This document shows positions 61,540-64,000 of a stretch of DNA of 64,000 nucleotides, piece by piece. Position 1 is the first letter of the stretch. The number at the start of each line of letters is the position of its first letter. Below the pieces are notes generated by a model. That model was not told the DNA's origin and made no database searches. It saw nothing but the letters and a program-made list of their open reading frames with translations. Made by a program: the position numbers and the translations under genes. Source of the stretch: Argentina anserina (taxonomy: Eukaryota; Streptophyta; Magnoliopsida; Rosales; Rosaceae); the NCBI RefSeq assembly GCF_933775445.1, contig NC_065878.1:19666395-19730394 (forward strand), written 5' to 3'.

Positions 61540-62140
61540 GAACGGAGAACCGAATCGATTTCCACAACACACACCAAACGATTCGAAACTTCAACCCTAT
61601 TTATTGCAGGTTATAATAAGGAGATGTGATCTGAAATGACAACTGCACTCTCCTAATAATAGATCCCAGAATGGTTCTATATAAAGTTATAAACAAGGGA
61701 TAGGAACGTAATAAGCGTCTAATAATAATTAAATATTTTAAAATATAATTATAATTAATTAAATAATAAATTGAATAGAAAATGTTGGTTCTAGTGACAT
61801 AAAATTTTATTTAATTAAAAAATGTCGTTAGTTCAACTCATAACAAATTAGTTGTTTATATGATAAAAATAATGTGGATATGAACATATAAAATTTATGA
61901 TATATCTAATATCATTTGGTTTTTTGACACAATTCCTCCTAACTTGTTAAGTAGGAGGTTGTCGGTTCATATAGAAGAATTTGTAGAGACTAGACTTAGA
62001 TGAGGGTTACGGGCTATACATGTGATTAAGAGCTTGTTATTACATGCTGTATATGATTTGAGAGGCTAATTATTTTAAATAATTTGAAATTTTACCTATT
62101 AAGTTGCAATTTACTATATGGAACTGTCAATGTCACTCTC
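61540..62140. other. Intergenic, promoter side of the membrane-protein gene
   Basis: AT-rich, no gene seen. It ends where duplication copy B begins. Confidence 0.5.
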
Positions 62141-63495
62141 ATTGTGCAAATTTGGCCACATTAGATTCTTGCATCACTCGCATGTTGGGTTCTAGCTTGC
62201 GACGTAATAGATCTCTATCAATATAAGGCAATAAGGTGTAAATGATTCCATGTAAGCATCTCCCGATATAGTTCACTTGGGCATATCAGACAACATGATG
62301 AAATTATTCAATGAATGTTGAACCCCATGGAGGTGAAGTTCATTATATGTATCGTAATTACTAATACTAGTCTACTAGGGCTTGCTCAAAGAGTTGTTTG
62401 AGACAATGCTTCCATTATAACTTGCTACGAACACATATGTTTTCTGATTAATAAGCTAGGGGTTGGCAAAAACATTCAAACCCAACTTACACAGGTGCTT
62501 CATTACAAGTTCCAATCACATTGACATACTCAGCTAGCTAGAAGAGCTAGGTCTCCCATCAACATTATATTCAGAGCCAGAGGGAGTTGAAAACTTAAAA
62601 TTATTGAATCAAAGGTTTCAACACACAATACGATTACTTGCATGCAAATAAGTCACTAAGTCCAAAATCTAATTTGTTTAATATAGATTGTAAGGCATAT
62701 ATATATATATATACACATATAAATCTATAGCACATATATTATAAGTTTATTACCGAATTAGATTGTGTAGTATATATATACCAAACACATTACAAATTCT
62801 ATTGATGTAGAAATGAACAAAAGGGAAATAACTAAATCTAGTCTATCGAAAAAAAAACGTCTATAAATTGAGGACGGATGTGAATGGGAGTACATTCAAA
62901 ATTAGGTCGCAAAAGTACTACAACAAAAAAACTTATGTTGAACATATAGTTATTGAATCAAGAAATTAGTTGCACTTTTAAATCGATATACCGTTGTACA
63001 GTACATCTTTTCTTTGAATATAAGTACAGTACATCTTTTAGTTTTGACAGAAAATTTACCATTTCACCACTTTTTTATTTGTTTTTCTTTTTCTACTACT
63101 TTGGCCTTCACCGAGTCCTGATCACTTGGTCAACAGTTGAGCGCTCAACTGTCATCAAATCAGCCTAAATAGTTAGATCAGACAACACTTGGTGCTCAAC
63201 TACTGACCACGGAGATGGGTTTGTGGCCTTCACCACCATCGTTTAAATACATCCACCAAACAAAATCAGAGCCATCCTGAGAAATTCAACGGCTGGATCT
63301 CAATACAAAGCTCAGCGTTGGTTTGCCGTATAGGATCCCAACCACGTACCGAACTCTAGACTCCTCCACTCTAAAACAGTCACACATTGCACACACGGAC
63401 ACACCCCTCTGGCTTTTCCCGCCAAAAATCACCCTTAAATCCTAACCGTCTCGTAACAAACCTCCCCCAGCCAAAAACCCCTGCTTCTTCTCCAA

Positions 63496-63532
<37 letters not shown>

Positions 63533-63890
63533 AGCTTAGCTATGGCTTCCCACTTCTCTCTCTCCGCCGTCTCCCTCATCACCCTCCTCTCCCTCCTCCT
63601 CCTCCTCTCCCCAACCGCCGCGGCACCCTCGCCGGACACCTTCTCCACGGTCATCGGAGCCACCTACTCGGCCTCCACCGCCGCCACCTACCCCGCACCT
63701 CTCACCCCGGAGCACCTGGCCTCCGCCGTCGCATCCCTCAACCTCGCCGCGCTCCGTCTCGACGTCTCCGACCCCGGGATCGTCCGCGCCTTCCTCTACT
63801 CCAACACCACTCTCATCCTCACCATTCCCAACGCCCTTGTGCCGCCGCTCGCCGCCAACCGCTCCAACGCCATGCGGTGGCTCTACGCTC
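62140..63890 (+). repeat. Segmental duplication, copy B
   Basis: Direct-orientation homologue of 54,926-57,595, lacking the hAT MITE. It has its own extra piece at about 63,112-63,225, framed by a repeated GGCCTTCACC. It contains the open GH17-like gene. Confidence 0.9.
63498..63530 (+). repeat. (CT)n microsatellite in the GH17 5' leader
   Basis: About 33 bases of CT ending 12 bases before the start codon. Confidence 0.9.
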
Positions 63891-64000
63891 ACGTCGTCCC
63901 GTTCTTCCCCCGCACCAAGATCGCCGCCATCTCCGTCGGCAACGACCTCCTCGAGTCGGCGCCGGAGTTCTCCCAGTTCCTCCTCCCGGCGATTCAGAAC
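63542..64000 (+). CDS. Glucan endo-1,3-beta-glucosidase-like protein (GH17), 5' part
   Basis: Cut by the window end after 153 codons, with no intron so far. Residues 1-27 form a signal peptide (MASHFSLSAVSLITLLSLLL). The mature part starts at about IGATYSASTAATYPAP and follows the GH17 barrel: LNLAALRLDVSDPGIVRAF, LILTIPNALVPPL, the Trp of AMRWLYAHVVPFFP, and ISVGNDLLES. GH17 enzymes cleave callose-type beta-1,3-glucan in the wall and at plasmodesmata. The usual proton donor is the Glu of VGNE; here the codon is GAC, giving VGND. The usual INYGR-type first strand is also altered (IGATYSA). This may be a non-catalytic or modified-specificity member. It is the intact paralogue of the fragment at 57,278. 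GC content is much higher than in the flanks. Confidence 0.85.
   Translation, partial: MASHFSLSAVSLITLLSLLLLLSPTAAAPSPDTFSTVIGATYSASTAATYPAPLTPEHLASAVASLNLAALRLDVSDPGIVRAFLYSNTTLILTIPNALVPPLAANRSNAMRWLYAHVVPFFPRTKIAAISVGNDLLESAPEFSQFLLPAIQN

Noticed and set aside
1..64000. CRISPR arrays, operons, ribosome binding sites
   Set aside because: This is plant nuclear DNA; repeats found are microsatellites, LTRs or transposon units, with no spacer-repeat structure.

Overview
The window is nuclear DNA of a flowering plant. Genes have GT-AG introns. There is a MIR393 locus, a Ty1/Copia LTR retrotransposon with an initiator-Met tRNA primer site, several hAT-type miniature transposons with exact 8-bp target duplications, and plant-only families (WLIM, ProT, GH17, MATE/DTX, L-type lectin). 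A core eudicot is well supported. Rosaceae is my best guess from overall protein resemblance, not a demonstrated fact.

Layout. 1-13.1 kb is gene-poor and AT-rich; it holds a MIR393 hairpin (mature strand 7399-7420, star 7477-7497) and two hAT MITEs (4801-5265, 11259-11915). 13.1-21.4 kb: a MATE exon fragment lacking both ends, an intronless membrane-anchored L-type lectin gene, and a seven-exon proline transporter gene (+). 22.8-23.9 kb: a YOS1/IER3IP1 homologue (-). 25.1-33.4 kb: an O-fucosyltransferase-family gene (+) split inside its seventh exon by a 5.77-kb Copia element (-) with 302-bp LTRs and the target duplication GTATG; downstream host sequence also carries an in-frame TAG. 34.9-35.6 kb: ribosomal protein eL33 with telo-box and site II motifs. 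40.8-43.0 kb: a Golgi-type nucleotide-sugar/phosphate translocator (+). 43.7-45.2 kb: a very divergent PCNA-like locus (-) with a long acidic, tandemly repeated tail. 46.3-48.2 kb: a WLIM2-type LIM protein (-). 50.1-53.2 kb: an ARM-repeat protein, probably TTI2 (+). 57.8-61.5 kb: a ten-exon membrane protein of unknown function (-), flanked by a direct segmental duplication. Each duplicate carries the start of a GH17-like gene: the copy at 57.3 kb is dead; the copy at 63.5 kb is open to the window edge but has Asp where GH17 enzymes have the catalytic Glu.

The genes are independent housekeeping or regulatory units, not a pathway cluster. Regulatory and trafficking themes recur: MIR393 (auxin receptor control), ProT (proline uptake), YOS1 and the translocator (secretory pathway), eL33 (translation) and TTI2 (PIKK maturation). 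The most unusual objects are the PCNA-like locus with the acidic tail, the O-FucT gene broken by a retrotransposon with a tandemly duplicated LTR junction, the four-zinc-knuckle Copia Gag, and a hAT MITE ending in a CGATATATC array. All exon borders were inferred by eye from reading frame, splice dinucleotides and family conservation; there are no transcript data.
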